Of a DNA stretch of 64,000 bases, positions 1 through 9,754 are shown in pieces. Source of the DNA: Paenibacillus sp. (GTDB lineage Bacteria; Bacillota; Bacilli; Paenibacillales; Paenibacillaceae); assembly GCA_031254035.1 (NCBI GenBank), contig JAIRVF010000069.1, positions 62,001 through 126,000 of the forward strand, written 5' to 3'. Position numbers and translations under genes: made by a program. A model generated the notes under the pieces. The model was given only the letters and a program-made list of their open reading frames with translations, had not been told where the DNA came from and did not search any database. The number at the start of each line of letters is the position of its first letter. Position 1 is the stretch's first letter.

Positions 1-439
1 AACGCCGCTTCGCTTCCTCATCCCCATTCATAATCCGTATCGCCAATCCCACTTCGTCATCGGCAGAAAGGAGGGGAACACGCCCGATTTCCTTCAAATA
101 CATCCGGACGGGGTCGTTGATTTTAATTCCCGGCGGTAGGGATAAGTCATTATCATTGAAGCTGAAATCATCATTTTCACGATTGTTGTCATGATCATCG
201 GATTGGCGGTGATGGCCGTTATCATCCTCGTCATTTTCATTGACCACTTCAATACCTAGATCGCCGAGCTGCTCATAAAATTCATCAATCTGTTCAGCGT
301 CCTGATCAAAAGGAGATAATTTCTCCATAATATCTTTGTAATTCAAAGAAGATCTCTTTTTACCCTTTTCAATCAGCTGGTCTTTTACCTGATCAAGCGT
401 AAATTCTGTCTCTAGTTCAGTATGCTGATCATTCGCCAT
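1..439 (-). CDS. rpoD: RNA polymerase primary sigma factor (sigma-A), N-terminal part only
   Basis: The gene starts at 439 and runs off the left edge, so only about 146 N-terminal residues are visible. The start ATG follows a strong purine-rich ribosome site (AGGGAGGAGGGAG). The protein begins MANDQHTELETEF, has an acidic Asp/Asn/His-rich linker around residues 68-95, and then region 1.2, with DPVRMYLKEIGRVPLL followed by the VGLAIRI segment. This is the conserved entry to the sigma-70 core. It lies 42 bases downstream of dnaG, as in the Bacillus macromolecular-synthesis operon. The protein directs RNA polymerase to housekeeping promoters. The DNA-binding regions 2 to 4 are outside the window. 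The acidic linker varies in length among Bacillales, so its size is not informative. Confidence 0.95.
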   Translation of the reverse strand, partial: MANDQHTELETEFTLDQVKDQLIEKGKKRSSLNYKDIMEKLSPFDQDAEQIDEFYEQLGDLGIEVVNENDEDDNGHHRQSDDHDNNRENDDFSFNDNDLSLPPGIKINDPVRMYLKEIGRVPLLSADDEVGLAIRIMNGDEEAKRR

Positions 440-480
440 AACTCGACTCCCTCCTCCCTAGAAACATTCAAGCCTGTTTA

Positions 481-2301
481 TTATTGTCTCTCTAGGGCTA
501 TAATCTCACTTGCAATTTGTGCTGCACGCAAAAAGTCACCTGATCGCTCGGCAATGACCATTTCTTCTCTCTTCTTGTCGATTTGCCTTTTTTGCGGAAC
601 TTTCTGTACTTCCCGGATAATATCCTCCAGCTCCTGAACATTCCACTCTGGCGGAGTTTCCATCATGGAGATGGAGCTAACCGTCTTTTCCAGACGATCA
701 TCATGCAAAGACGACATGAAACGGCTGATATCCGGGGGTTTGCCTTGTGCGTAATAGGCATATAGATAAGCAGCGATCGCTGCATGATCATCAATGTTAA
801 ATGCGTCGCCAAGTCGTTTCTCCACATAACTTGCGGCTTCAGTATCCTGCAACATCATAGCTAAAAGGCGCCGTTCTCCGGTATGGTATGCTGGCAGCAA
901 TGTAGGCGCAGGAACCTGCCCTTTTTTATGCCTACCATTATTCCACCTTTTGTCGTTATTATCCCCATCCGGGATGTTTTTTTGCATGGACTGACGAATC
1001 TCGTTGCAATCCTGCTTGAGGCTGTCAAAGGAGAGCTGAAGTTCGGTTGCGAGCTCCCTTAAATAAACCTCCCTCTCGGTCGATGAAGGCAGTGCCGCGA
1101 TAATCGGAAGCACTTCCTTCGTATACGCGATCTTACCGCCTTCCTCTAGCAGTATATGGTTTTTTTTCAGATATATACGCTTAAATTTTGTAGTTGACAC
1201 CGCACCATCAACAATTTGCCGGCTAAAGCGGTCAGCTCCATATTTTTGGATGAATTCATCCGGGTCAAGCCCTTCATTCAAAACGGCAATTCTGATGCCG
1301 AGACCCACGTTCTCAAGCAGCGGAATGGCCTTCAGTACCGCAGCTTGTCCGGCTCGATCACCGTCATAACATATGACGATTTCATCAGCCATCCCTTTCA
1401 TAAGCGCCGCATGGCTTTCCGTCAAAGAAGTGCCCATCGTTGCCACAACATTTTGCACACCGGCTTCCCAGGCTGAAATCACGTCTCCGTATCCTTCGAA
1501 TAAAACGATTTGCCGCAGTTTGCGGATGGACGGTTTGGCCAGATGCAGATTATACAAAATACGGCTTTTGTTAAAGAGTTTGCTTTCCGGTGAATTCAAA
1601 TATTTCGGCTGTCCTTCACCTAGGATTCTTCCCGCAAAAGCGATGATTTTACCGTTACGGTCACTAATGGGAAACATGACGCGTCCCCGGAACCGATCAA
1701 GATAATCCTCGCCATCGCTTCGTTTGGACAATAACCCGCCCTTTTCCATCTCATACAGATCAAAGGATCTTTTGGTCAAAAACTGAGTCAGGGTATCCCA
1801 TCGGTCCGGCGCATAGCCGATTTGAAATTGGTCGATCACCTTGTCGTTAAAGCCGCGTGAGCGCAAATAATCCATCGCCGCTTTACCGTGCTCGGTATTT
1901 TTGAGCAGAAAGTGATAAAATTTGGTCGTCCATTCGTATGCCTGAAGCAGGCGGTCTCTTTCCGGATTCGGTGGTATTGCAACAACCCCTTGTCCTTCCG
2001 GTAGCTCAATATGACTTTCTTCCGCCATGATTTTAACGGCCTCGGGAAAGGATAGTCCTTCGATTTCCATCCTGAATTTGATGGCATTTCCACCTTTGCC
2101 GCAACCATAGCAATAGAAAATCTGCCGATCCGGTGTGACCGTAAAAGAAGGGGTTTTCTCCGAATGAAACGGGCAGAGGCCTTTCATATATTTCCCCTGC
2201 TTGGTCAGATGAACGTACCTGCTTACCGTATCGATGATATCATGCTGTTCCAGCACCGCATCGATAACTTTTTCCGGAATATTACCTTGTCCGGCATTCA
2301 T
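481..2301 (-). CDS. dnaG: DNA primase
   Basis: This 606-residue protein makes the RNA primers for DNA replication, working with the replicative helicase at the fork. Three parts can be seen. A CHC2 zinc finger has ligands near C43, H46, C64 and C67. The TOPRIM catalytic core has the acidic motif FEGYGDV (glutamate near 269) and YDGDRAG (aspartates near 312 and 314). A less conserved C-terminal helicase-binding region runs from about 430 on. The length is normal for Bacillales DnaG. It sits between a YaiI/YqxD gene and rpoD in the classical order and is probably cotranscribed with rpoD. Confidence 0.97.
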   Translation of the reverse strand: MNAGQGNIPEKVIDAVLEQHDIIDTVSRYVHLTKQGKYMKGLCPFHSEKTPSFTVTPDRQIFYCYGCGKGGNAIKFRMEIEGLSFPEAVKIMAEESHIELPEGQGVVAIPPNPERDRLLQAYEWTTKFYHFLLKNTEHGKAAMDYLRSRGFNDKVIDQFQIGYAPDRWDTLTQFLTKRSFDLYEMEKGGLLSKRSDGEDYLDRFRGRVMFPISDRNGKIIAFAGRILGEGQPKYLNSPESKLFNKSRILYNLHLAKPSIRKLRQIVLFEGYGDVISAWEAGVQNVVATMGTSLTESHAALMKGMADEIVICYDGDRAGQAAVLKAIPLLENVGLGIRIAVLNEGLDPDEFIQKYGADRFSRQIVDGAVSTTKFKRIYLKKNHILLEEGGKIAYTKEVLPIIAALPSSTEREVYLRELATELQLSFDSLKQDCNEIRQSMQKNIPDGDNNDKRWNNGRHKKGQVPAPTLLPAYHTGERRLLAMMLQDTEAASYVEKRLGDAFNIDDHAAIAAYLYAYYAQGKPPDISRFMSSLHDDRLEKTVSSISMMETPPEWNVQELEDIIREVQKVPQKRQIDKKREEMVIAERSGDFLRAAQIASEIIALERQ

Positions 2302-2348
2302 CTAAACCACCTTCATCTCTTTTGCACGTAAAATATAATTCGCTACCG

Positions 2349-2807
2349 TTAAACATTCTCCTGCAATGCGAGTAAAAGTTTTGTCAGTTTCTGTTGAAAA
2401 AAAATTTTGTCCGCTTGGGTTATCGCTTTTGGCCCTTTGCTATAGTTGCCTCTTCTTCTGGCTTTCGCCTGATGATGACGCCGGTCAAGCATGAACTCAA
2501 TTTTTTCACTCGTGTAGCTCTCGCCCCGGAACGAAATGACATGACAACCCTTGGAAAGCGCCAGCGCAGCCAAACCATAATCCTGCGTCACAACAATATC
2601 CCCGCGTTTGATATGGTTTGCGATGTATAGATCTGCACTCTGATCGCTGCGGTCCACCTGAACCGTCTCCACACCCTCTTCACCCTGAATAAAATGGTCA
2701 TAAGAAGAGACCATCAGCACAGGAATGCGGAAGGCTCTAGCTGCTTCGCCAATTTCATGCTTTACGGGACAGGCATCCCCGTCGACGACAATGTGTATTG
2801 TATGCAT
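2349..2807 (-). CDS. yqxD: YaiI/YqxD family protein (DUF188)
   Basis: This 152-residue protein belongs to the YaiI/YqxD family. It begins with VDGDACPVKHEI, continues with VSSYDHF and TQDYGLAALALSKG, and has a basic HHQAKARRRG segment near residue 110. The fold is thought to be PIN-like because of its conserved aspartates, but the biochemical role is not established. In Bacillus the same gene lies just upstream of dnaG, as here with a 47-base gap. The ribosome site is weak (GGCTG before the ATG), so translation may be low. The symbol rests on both family and position. Confidence 0.85.
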   Translation of the reverse strand: MHTIHIVVDGDACPVKHEIGEAARAFRIPVLMVSSYDHFIQGEEGVETVQVDRSDQSADLYIANHIKRGDIVVTQDYGLAALALSKGCHVISFRGESYTSEKIEFMLDRRHHQAKARRRGNYSKGPKAITQADKIFFQQKLTKLLLALQENV

Positions 2808-2848
2808 ATCAGCCAGAATATCACCCTGTAATCATGGTTTACCGTACT

Positions 2849-2989
2849 ATTATATACGTATATACGAGCAAGAGATGCTAAAATCCTTCTTTCGCCTACT
2901 AGCAACTTTTTCCATATACTGAAAATTATACGGAACAGGTGAACAATGTTGCGCGTTCATCCATTCCGTATCTTTCGCAGCTACGTATC
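2849..2989 (-). promoter_or_regulatory. possible promoter region for yqxD-dnaG-rpoD
   Basis: The 182-base gap between glyS and yqxD holds a TATAAT at 2854-2849 on the minus strand, inside an AT-rich palindrome (TATACGTATATA). A second TATAAT lies further upstream near 2930. Neither has a good TTGACA at the right distance, so the exact promoter is uncertain. No terminator with a clear U-run was seen after glyS. Bacillus has ccpN and yqfL in this position; they are absent here. Confidence 0.3.
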
Positions 2990-5065
2990 CTACCAGACTA
3001 ACTTGTTAAAATCAGCGAATTGTTTTAATCCCTGATCAATTTGTGCCAGTAGTCCTAGACGATTATCGCGGATTTTCTCATCCTCGGCCATAACCATGAC
3101 GGAATCAAAGAAATGCGTAATGGATGCTTTCAACTGTGCTAGAAGCTCAAGTGCCTTGCCCCCGTCTCTTTCCTCAAGAGCCGAAAGGTACGGCTTCTGA
3201 ACGTTAAGCCAAGCCGCGTACAGCTCCTTCTCCACCTCTTCTTGAAGGAGGCTTTCGTTGACCGCAGCACTGGGTGCTTTTGCCGCCAGATTGCTAACCC
3301 GATTAAAGGATTCAACGGTCGTTTTGAAATCATCGCCGCTATTTACCGCATTCATGAGGGAAGCGCCGCGAGAAACGACGGATAACACATCATCGAATCC
3401 GGCTGCAATAACTGCATCCACGACATCATAACGTTGGTTTTCAGACAAGAGCTTCTTCACACGCAGACCGAAGAATTCCTCTAGATCTTTGCGAATCTCA
3501 CTGCCCTGACGTTTCATTTCCCTGAGCTCAGTATGCACGTTAATGGCAATGTTAAATACCTGAGACAACGTCAGCGGCATTTGCTTGGACAGCAAAATCT
3601 GTACAATGCCCTGCGATTGACGGCGGAGTGCGTAAGGATCCTGCGATCCTGTCGGGATAATCCCGATCGAGAAACAGCCCACAATGGTATCCATTTTGTC
3701 CGCGATACTTACGATCGAGCCTACCAGCGTGGACGGCAGGTCATCCGATGCGGAGCGCGGCTGATAATGTTCAAAAACCGCCTTGGCAACGGCTTCGTTT
3801 TCGCCAGCCTTACGGGCATAATCTTCGCCCATGACTCCTTGCAGCTCCGGAAATTCGTATACCATTTGCGTAACCAAATCGAATTTACAAATATCTGCAG
3901 CCCGGCTTACATTCTCCCGGTCCGTTCCAGAAATTTGGAGGGCGTCTCCCAATTGATCGGCAATTTTGCGGATGCGGCGGACTTTATCGCCAACCGTTCC
4001 CATCTCCTCATGGAAAACAATGCTTTCCAGCTTGGAGAGTGCATTCTTGATTTGAAGTTTCTGATCTTCGTCATAGAAGAATTTCGCATCGGAAAGACGC
4101 GCCCGGAGAACCTTCTCGTTTCCTTTTGCAATAACGTCCAAAGAGGCGTTATTACCATTGCGTACCGTAACGAAAAATGGCAAAAGTTTGCCCTGCTCAT
4201 CTAATACCGGGAAATAGCGCTGATGTTCTCTCATGGAGGTAATCAGCACTTCCTGCGGAATATTCAAGAAGGACGGGTCAAACGTGCCAAAGAGCACGGT
4301 CGGTGTTTCAACCAGGAAAAGAACCTCTTCGAGCAAATCACCCTTAATGGCAATTTTCCATTTCTTCTCTTCTGCCAGCGATTTAATCTGCTCCAGAATC
4401 ATGGCTTCACGTTCCTTCACGTCAACGATCACGTGTTGTGAGCGCAAAACCTCTTGATACGCGGCAGCCTCTCCAAGGGCAGCATCGGTTCCAAGGAAGC
4501 GGTGACCACGTGTCACATTGCCAGACTTCACTCCGGTTACCTCAAAATCGATGACATCCGATCCGAACAAGGCGACGATCCAACGGATTGGACGGACGAA
4601 TTTGTAGTCGTAGCTGCCCCAGCGCATATTTTTAGGGAAAGTCATCGAAGAAAGAATGCTCATTAGACCTTCAGCCAGTATAGAGGCCGTATGAACCCCT
4701 GTGCTGCTCTTCGTGACATAGATATATTCGACTCCGTTCAGTTCTTTAAAGATGAACTGTTCAGGTTCCACGCCTTGTCCACGCGCAAACCCGAGTGCCG
4801 CTTTGCTCCAGTTGCCGTTTACATCCTGGGCGATTTTGCGAGAAGGGCCTTTTACTTCTTCCTCTACATCGTCCTGCTTCTCCGCTACATCTTTAACCAA
4901 TACCGCAAGGCGGCGCGGTGTTGCATAGGCCTGCACTTCGCCATGGGACAAGCGGGATTGTTCCAGCCAGTGCACCATCTTATCCTTCAGCTGATCCATC
5001 GCTGCACGCAAGAAACGCGCAGGTACTTCTTCAAGACCGATTTCAAACAACAGATCTTTAGACAT
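2990..5065 (-). CDS. glyS: glycine--tRNA ligase, beta subunit
   Basis: This 691-residue beta subunit of the bacterial alpha2-beta2 glycyl-tRNA synthetase binds tRNA-Gly, while the alpha subunit carries the aminoacylation site. It opens with the family hallmark [16 protein letters not shown], has TPRRLAVLV near 50, an HD-like segment ([17 protein letters not shown]) around 400, and a C-terminal anticodon-binding DALR-like region ending [15 protein letters not shown]. The start lies inside the glyQ 3' end (5058-5065 overlap), indicating translational coupling. Expression should follow the glycine T-box upstream of glyQ. Confidence 0.97.
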   Translation of the reverse strand: MSKDLLFEIGLEEVPARFLRAAMDQLKDKMVHWLEQSRLSHGEVQAYATPRRLAVLVKDVAEKQDDVEEEVKGPSRKIAQDVNGNWSKAALGFARGQGVEPEQFIFKELNGVEYIYVTKSSTGVHTASILAEGLMSILSSMTFPKNMRWGSYDYKFVRPIRWIVALFGSDVIDFEVTGVKSGNVTRGHRFLGTDAALGEAAAYQEVLRSQHVIVDVKEREAMILEQIKSLAEEKKWKIAIKGDLLEEVLFLVETPTVLFGTFDPSFLNIPQEVLITSMREHQRYFPVLDEQGKLLPFFVTVRNGNNASLDVIAKGNEKVLRARLSDAKFFYDEDQKLQIKNALSKLESIVFHEEMGTVGDKVRRIRKIADQLGDALQISGTDRENVSRAADICKFDLVTQMVYEFPELQGVMGEDYARKAGENEAVAKAVFEHYQPRSASDDLPSTLVGSIVSIADKMDTIVGCFSIGIIPTGSQDPYALRRQSQGIVQILLSKQMPLTLSQVFNIAINVHTELREMKRQGSEIRKDLEEFFGLRVKKLLSENQRYDVVDAVIAAGFDDVLSVVSRGASLMNAVNSGDDFKTTVESFNRVSNLAAKAPSAAVNESLLQEEVEKELYAAWLNVQKPYLSALEERDGGKALELLAQLKASITHFFDSVMVMAEDEKIRDNRLGLLAQIDQGLKQFADFNKLVW

Positions 5066-5945
5066 GCAAATCGCCTCCTTTCTTCAGCAGCGGGAAGCCA
5101 AGCTTCTCGCGTTCCTCCACATAGGTTGCCGCGACTTGACGAGCCAAATTGCGCACCCGGGTAATATAACCCGTCCGTTCGGTTACGCTGATCGCACCGC
5201 GGGCATCCAGAAGGTTAAAGGTGTGGGAGCATTTCAAAACATAGTCATAGGCCGGGAATACGAGGTTCTGATCCATTGCTTCTTTGGCTTCCTGCTCGTA
5301 CATATTAAAGAGCGTAAAAAGCATCTTTACGTCAGACACTTCAAACGTGTATTTCGAATGTTCGACTTCCGGCTGATGGAATACGTCCCCATAGGAGATA
5401 CCCTCCACCCATTCCAGATCGAACACATTTTCTTTTTCCTGAATATAGGATGCAAGCCGCTCCATACCGTAAGTAATCTCAACGGCAACCGGATGTGTTT
5501 CGATACCACCCACTTGCTGGAAGTAGGTGAATTGAGTAATTTCCATTCCGTCAAGCCATACTTCCCAACCGAGACCGGCACACCCGAGTGAAGGATTCTC
5601 CCAGTTATCTTCAACAAAGCGGATATCATGATGCAGCGCATCCACACCGAGCGCCTTCAGGCTCTCCAGATAGAGCTCCTGGATATTGTCCGGGGAAGGT
5701 TTGATAATCACTTGGAATTGGTGATGCTGGTATAAGCGGTTCGGGTTCTCACCGTAACGTCCGTCCGATGGACGGCGCGAAGGCTCAACATAAGCTACCT
5801 TCCATGGTTCCGGTCCAAGCGACCGCAAAAAGGTCATCGGGTTCATCGTTCCCGCACCCTTTTCCGTATCATAAGGGTTCACGATAATACAGTTCTGCCG
5901 CGCCCAAAACTGCTGCAGCGTCAAAATCATCTGCTGAAAATTCAT
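5058..5945 (-). CDS. glyQ: glycine--tRNA ligase, alpha subunit
   Basis: This 295-residue catalytic alpha subunit activates glycine with ATP and charges tRNA-Gly together with GlyS. It has the family start [14 protein letters not shown], the motif [14 protein letters not shown] near 36, YVEPSRRP and [15 protein letters not shown] (residues about 55-78), and [18 protein letters not shown] near 120. The length is exactly as expected. It is the first gene after a T-box leader with its own sigma-A promoter, and its last 8 bases overlap glyS. Confidence 0.97.
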   Translation of the reverse strand: MNFQQMILTLQQFWARQNCIIVNPYDTEKGAGTMNPMTFLRSLGPEPWKVAYVEPSRRPSDGRYGENPNRLYQHHQFQVIIKPSPDNIQELYLESLKALGVDALHHDIRFVEDNWENPSLGCAGLGWEVWLDGMEITQFTYFQQVGGIETHPVAVEITYGMERLASYIQEKENVFDLEWVEGISYGDVFHQPEVEHSKYTFEVSDVKMLFTLFNMYEQEAKEAMDQNLVFPAYDYVLKCSHTFNLLDARGAISVTERTGYITRVRNLARQVAATYVEEREKLGFPLLKKGGDLHV

Positions 5946-5994
5946 TTGAGCCTCTCCTTTGCATTTAAAATGACAGCTTACTCATCCGCCGCAG

Positions 5995-6263
5995 GGCATT
6001 TCAGGAACATCAAAAAGCTCCCGCCCATGCCTGGTGTACAGACATAGGGACGAGAGCTGTCATTTCCCGCGGTTCCACCCTACTTGATCGCGTATTCCAC
6101 TATCACCGGGAATTTGCAATCCACTTTAAGCCGATTTCATATCATGCTCCTGGTCGCCTTTCATGAATCCGTCCTACCGGGCTCTCACCATCCCCAGCTC
6201 GCTTATGAAATCAGAGATCCACTACTTTTCCATTCAACGCATGTCAGACAATTAAAAGAAACT
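5995..6263 (-). promoter_or_regulatory. T-box riboswitch (glycine) upstream of glyQS
   Basis: Read on the minus strand, the leader contains the invariant T-box core AGGGTGGAACCGCGGG at 6081-6066. A terminator follows, with arms at about 6058-6047 and 6025-6015 and a run of five U. Upstream is a long stem I region with AGCGAG and the distal GGTGAGAG signature. A GGC triplet at 6158-6156, in the 3' side of stem I, is a plausible specifier codon for glycine. The known mechanism is that uncharged tRNA-Gly pairs with the specifier and the T-box bulge, forms the antiterminator and turns on glyQS. The core motif is certain; the specifier placement is inferred. Confidence 0.93.
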
Positions 6264-6269
6264 TTATAC

Positions 6270-6298
6270 ATATTACCGGATAACCAGTAATAAGTCAA
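6270..6298 (-). promoter_or_regulatory. sigma-A promoter of glyQS
   Basis: The minus strand reads TTGACT (6298-6293), a 17-base spacer, and TAATAT (6275-6270). Transcription would begin near 6263, just before the T-box stem I. The promoter starts only 7 bases after the recO stop codon, so glyQS is a separate unit from the recO cluster. Confidence 0.85.
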
Positions 6299-6304
6299 AT
6301 GTAT

Positions 6305-7063
6305 TCACAGTTCGTACTTATCCATCTGATCCAAAAAACTTTGCGATTTCAGATTCAATCCAAGCTGCATATCCATAAAGGCACGCATGACGGTCTTCAG
6401 CTCAGCTTTTGTTTCCTCTTTCACGTCAACATGGCCGAGCCTTCTTAGATCAAGCCTTGCAAATACTCGCAGCAGCTTCAGACTTTTCGCAGAAACCTTC
6501 ATCGCCGGCGGGTCCAAATGCCTGCACGAGCGGCAAAGAACACCTCCAAGTCTTGGACTTACAGCGGAGCTGTCATCTCCAGACAGATCCTTTCCACAAG
6601 AAACGCAGGATAGGAGTTCGGGTCCATATCCTGCGGCCTGAAGAATTTTCATTTCGTACAGATTGATGATGATTCCGGGATCTTTACCTTCCTCCAGCGC
6701 ATTCAGGCAAGCCTTCAGCTGCTGATACCAAAAGCTTCCGGTTTCCTCGTCTTGAAGCACCCGGTCTAATAACTCACAGGTATAGGAGGCATACGCCGCC
6801 TGGATCAGATCTTGGCGAATCGCATGATGCGGGCTTATGATTTCGCCGGAATTTAGTGTTCCGAGACCAGTACCGTTTCTGAAAAATACGTATTCAGCTT
6901 CTGTAAATAGCTGAGTTAGAGCAGCATGACGGCTTTTGAGTTTTTTTGCCCCGCGAACTAGAACGCCTACTTTGCCCGCATTTTCGGTGCAAATCGTAAT
7001 GATCTTGTTCCCTTCGCCGTAGTCCATGCTGCGGATGACAATCCCTTCCACCCTGTAAAGCAT
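6305..7063 (-). CDS. recO: DNA repair protein RecO
   Basis: RecO works with RecF and RecR to load RecA on SSB-coated single-stranded DNA. The start is placed at MLYRVEGIVIRSMDYGEGN, which matches the family and follows GGGGGAAGAGGC; an upstream in-frame ATG at 7096 would add 11 poorly conserved residues. An N-terminal OB fold (residues about 1-80) is followed by a helical part and a zinc site, seen as CVSCG and CRSC near residues 150-180. The length of 252 residues is usual. It follows yqzL and era, as in Bacillus. Confidence 0.95.
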   Translation of the reverse strand: MLYRVEGIVIRSMDYGEGNKIITICTENAGKVGVLVRGAKKLKSRHAALTQLFTEAEYVFFRNGTGLGTLNSGEIISPHHAIRQDLIQAAYASYTCELLDRVLQDEETGSFWYQQLKACLNALEEGKDPGIIINLYEMKILQAAGYGPELLSCVSCGKDLSGDDSSAVSPRLGGVLCRSCRHLDPPAMKVSAKSLKLLRVFARLDLRRLGHVDVKEETKAELKTVMRAFMDMQLGLNLKSQSFLDQMDKYEL

Positions 7064-7099
7064 GCCTCTTCCCCCAGCCATTCCCGGAGCATCCACAGA

Positions 7100-7255
7100 T
7101 CATTCGTTTTCTTCATAGTTCCCCATCTCTTCCGCTGCCGCCATCTCCGGCGCTGCAGCCGCTTCGGTCATCGCCTTACCTCCGTATTCCCTATACAGCA
7201 AGTAAGCATCCACATCTCCAGTCATTGCAAAATACTTCCACGAAAAATCTCGCAT
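7100..7255 (-). CDS. yqzL: YqzL family small protein
   Basis: This 51-residue gene begins MRDFSWKYFAMTGDVDAYLLY and ends with an Ala/Glu-rich tail. The N-terminal half, RDFSWKYF followed by TGDVDAYLLYRE, is the YqzL family signature. A good ribosome site (AAAGGATG) precedes the ATG at 7255. Small YqzL genes lie between era and recO in many Bacillales, which is exactly the position here: 111 bases after era and 36 bases before the preferred recO start. No function is known for the family. Confidence 0.85.
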   Translation of the reverse strand: MRDFSWKYFAMTGDVDAYLLYREYGGKAMTEAAAAPEMAAAEEMGNYEENE

Positions 7256-7366
7256 TCGTATTCATCCTTTCTTTGGAAATGACGTCTGCATCTTCAAAAA
7301 TAGGATGTGGAGGAAGCTCTAAAGCTATGTGAAGCAAATCCTGCCAGGTCGGAGCCAAAGAGGCAA

Positions 7367-8269
7367 TTAGACGTCGCGGTGGAAGCCGAGGTCACGAAGC
7401 ACGCGTTCTTGGTTGCGCCAGTCTTTTTTAACTTTTACCCATAATTCCAAGAAGATCTTAGATCCGAGCAAATTTTGGATATCCTGCCGGGCTTGCTTGC
7501 CGACTTCCTTCAGAAGGGCTCCTTGTTTACCGATAATGATCCCTTTTTGCGAATCCCGCTCCACAAAAATAACCGCGGAAATATACACGACCCCATTATC
7601 CTGCACGCGCATGTCCTCGATCGTTACCGCGATCGAATGGGGCACTTCCTCCCGAGTCATGTGCAGTATCTTCTCACGGATCAGTTCGGCGCACACAAAC
7701 TGCTCCGGATGGTCGGTAATTTGATCGGCCGGATAATATTGCGGTCCTTCAGGCAGGTATTTCTCCACCTGCTCCAGCAGCCTGTTAACATTATTGCCGT
7801 TTATTGCCGATATTGGTACGATTTCCGCAAACTCATGAAGCTTGCTGTACTGCTCAATGATCGGAAGCAGCGCATCCGGCTCGATTTTGTCGATTTTGTT
7901 CAATACGAGAATGACCGGCGTTTTAATATCTTTTAGCTGCTCGATAATAAAGCGATCTCCGCCGCCAAAACCTTCAGAAACGTCAGCGAGGAATAAAACA
8001 GCTTCCACCTCTTTAAGCGTGTTCAGCGCGGTATGGTTCATGTAATCGCCAAGCTTGGATTGCCGCTTGTGAATACCCGGTGTATCCAAAAATACAATCT
8101 GGGTTTCATCGGTCGTGTACACGCCATGAATTTTATTGCGCGTCGTCTGGGGCTTGTCTGACATAATGGCTATTTTCTGTCCGATGACCTGATTCATCAG
8201 CGTCGATTTCCCTACGTTTGGTCTGCCGACGATCGCCACAAAGCCGGATTTATATGACGCTTTCGCCAT
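7367..8269 (-). CDS. era: GTPase Era
   Basis: Era is an essential GTPase that binds the 3' end of 16S rRNA and helps mature the 30S subunit. The 300-residue protein has G1 GRPNVGKST (residues about 16-24), a switch region with TTRN, G3 DTPGIHK near 60, G4 NKID near 124 and G5 SAING near 154. A C-terminal KH domain contains [13 protein letters not shown] near 250. A strong AGGAGG precedes the start. It stands 145 bases downstream of cdd; that gap showed no clear signal. Confidence 0.97.
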   Translation of the reverse strand: MAKASYKSGFVAIVGRPNVGKSTLMNQVIGQKIAIMSDKPQTTRNKIHGVYTTDETQIVFLDTPGIHKRQSKLGDYMNHTALNTLKEVEAVLFLADVSEGFGGGDRFIIEQLKDIKTPVILVLNKIDKIEPDALLPIIEQYSKLHEFAEIVPISAINGNNVNRLLEQVEKYLPEGPQYYPADQITDHPEQFVCAELIREKILHMTREEVPHSIAVTIEDMRVQDNGVVYISAVIFVERDSQKGIIIGKQGALLKEVGKQARQDIQNLLGSKIFLELWVKVKKDWRNQERVLRDLGFHRDV

Positions 8270-8414
8270 AATCTATTACAACCTCCTCAAGTGTCCTTCC
8301 CGCGGGCGGGAAGACTGTCCAGGACCCAGAAATCCAGCGGATGAAAAGCTTACAAAATACCAACCGCGGAAACGGGCCCTAGATCAGATGCTTAATATAT
8401 ATACTACTATCGGT

Positions 8415-8831
8415 TTACGATTTCTTGGCATTTTCCAAATGGGAAGGCCCGAAAGCTCCTGGGAGCAGCTCGCGCACCGTTGTTTCGGTCATGTCGCCTT
8501 TTAGGTTCCCCATTATGACTTTCATGTCAGGCTCGCAAAGTTCGATCAGCACTTGTCGACACACACCGCAAGGCGAGATTGGGCCGTCCGTGTCACCAAC
8601 CACGGCGATCGCCTTGAAACTTCCGGCCTTATGGCCATCAGCGATCGCCCGGAACAATGCGGTCCGCTCCGCACAGTTGGTAGGGCCATAGGCCGCATTT
8701 TCAACGTTACAGCCATAATGGATATATCCATCTTTATCCAGAAGTGCAGCTCCTACTCCGAAATGAGAATAAGGTGTGTAGGCATTTGCCCGTGCCTTAA
8801 TTGCTTCTTGCAGTAAAAGTGCTGATTCCAT
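8415..8831 (-). CDS. cdd: cytidine deaminase
   Basis: This 138-residue homotetrameric-type cytidine deaminase converts cytidine and deoxycytidine to the uridines in pyrimidine salvage. The zinc site is visible as NCAERTAL (cysteine and the proton-shuttling glutamate near 52-55) and PCGVCRQ near 87-92. The N-terminal YTPYSHFGVGAALL binds substrate. It lies between dgkA and era, as in Bacillus. The start ATG follows AGGAGGCTA. Confidence 0.96.
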   Translation of the reverse strand: MESALLLQEAIKARANAYTPYSHFGVGAALLDKDGYIHYGCNVENAAYGPTNCAERTALFRAIADGHKAGSFKAIAVVGDTDGPISPCGVCRQVLIELCEPDMKVIMGNLKGDMTETTVRELLPGAFGPSHLENAKKS

Positions 8832-8882
8832 AGTTTAGCCTCCTAGTTTTCCGTAAAGCCAAAATGCATTTCACGCCTTACA

Positions 8883-9257
8883 TTACCCACTCCATCCGAG
8901 CAAATCCATCAATGGGTGGTAAAATACGATCAACCCAACCAAGACGGCAAAAACAGCCGCCAGCAGCACCGCGCCGGCAGCCGTATCTTTTGCCGCTTTG
9001 GCCAAGGGATGAACCTTCGGAGAAGCCAGATCGACAACCGATTCCAACGCAGTGTTTACCAGTTCCAAGGCCATGACCAGCGTAATCGCGATCAGCAGCA
9101 ACACCCATCTGAGCCAAGACAGATGCAGCAAAACCGCAGCTGTAATTACAACGACTGCAGCCGCCGCATGAATCCTCATATTACGCTGCGTACGCAATGC
9201 GTAGCGGATACCCTGCAGCGCATACCCAAACGAGGCAAGGAGTGATCGGCTCCGCAT
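8883..9257 (-). CDS. dgkA: diacylglycerol/undecaprenol kinase family protein
   Basis: This small 124-residue integral membrane kinase has three predicted membrane segments (about residues 33-52, 54-72 and 95-115). The family signature around ELVNTALESVVDL (residues about 63-75) is followed by KAAKDTAAGAVLL with its catalytic and metal-binding acidic residues. In Gram-positive bacteria this family phosphorylates undecaprenol rather than diacylglycerol, feeding the lipid carrier pool for cell wall synthesis. That substrate assignment is family knowledge. The start overlaps the ybeY stop as TAATG, so the two are translationally coupled. Confidence 0.9.
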   Translation of the reverse strand: MRSRSLLASFGYALQGIRYALRTQRNMRIHAAAAVVVITAAVLLHLSWLRWVLLLIAITLVMALELVNTALESVVDLASPKVHPLAKAAKDTAAGAVLLAAVFAVLVGLIVFYHPLMDLLGWSG

Positions 9258-9754
9258 TAACGCGTAAGCCCCACTTCCGCCAGAACGGCTTCCTGCTTGC
9301 CCATCATCTCGGCTTCGCTTTCCTTGTCCTGATGATCATACCCGAGCAGATGCAGAAATCCATGGACAAACAGAAATCCGATTTCACGCTCGAGGGAATG
9401 TCCATATTCTTCGCTTTGCGCCTGTGCACGATTCACCGAAATGATAATATCTCCAAGCATTTCGGGCAAATCGGCAATCTCCTCGTCTTCTTCCAGATCA
9501 TAAACAATATCAAGCTCTTCGTCCGTGAACTCATTCATAGCAAAAGATAATACGTCAGTCGGTCGGTCGATTCCCCGGTATTCCATATTCATCTCATGAA
9601 TTTGCTTATCATCGACAAAGGTTAGCGCCACTTCGCCTTCCTCTACGCCTTCGGCTTGTCCGGCTTTTTGCAGCAGTAATTCCAGCGTCGCTATCAGTTC
9701 ATCGCTTATCGTAAGCTCTTGCTGCTCATTGTTCCACGCCAGCTGCAGTCCCAT
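9257..9754 (-). CDS. ybeY: endoribonuclease YbeY (rRNA maturation)
   Basis: This 165-residue metal-dependent endoribonuclease functions in 16S rRNA 3' processing and ribosome quality control. The zinc-binding motif H-x3-H-x5-H is visible in HGFLHLLGYDH (residues about 130-140). The family strand DRPTDVLSFAM is near residue 63, and the acidic segment LEEDEE follows. The start lies inside the 3' end of the HD phosphodiesterase gene (9726-9754 overlap) and the stop overlaps dgkA, a tight operon. Confidence 0.95.
   Translation of the reverse strand: MGLQLAWNNEQQELTISDELIATLELLLQKAGQAEGVEEGEVALTFVDDKQIHEMNMEYRGIDRPTDVLSFAMNEFTDEELDIVYDLEEDEEIADLPEMLGDIIISVNRAQAQSEEYGHSLEREIGFLFVHGFLHLLGYDHQDKESEAEMMGKQEAVLAEVGLTR

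Noticed and set aside
3533..4204. 223-codon plus-strand frame opposite glyS
   Set aside because: Shadow of glyS; no start signal and no known motif.
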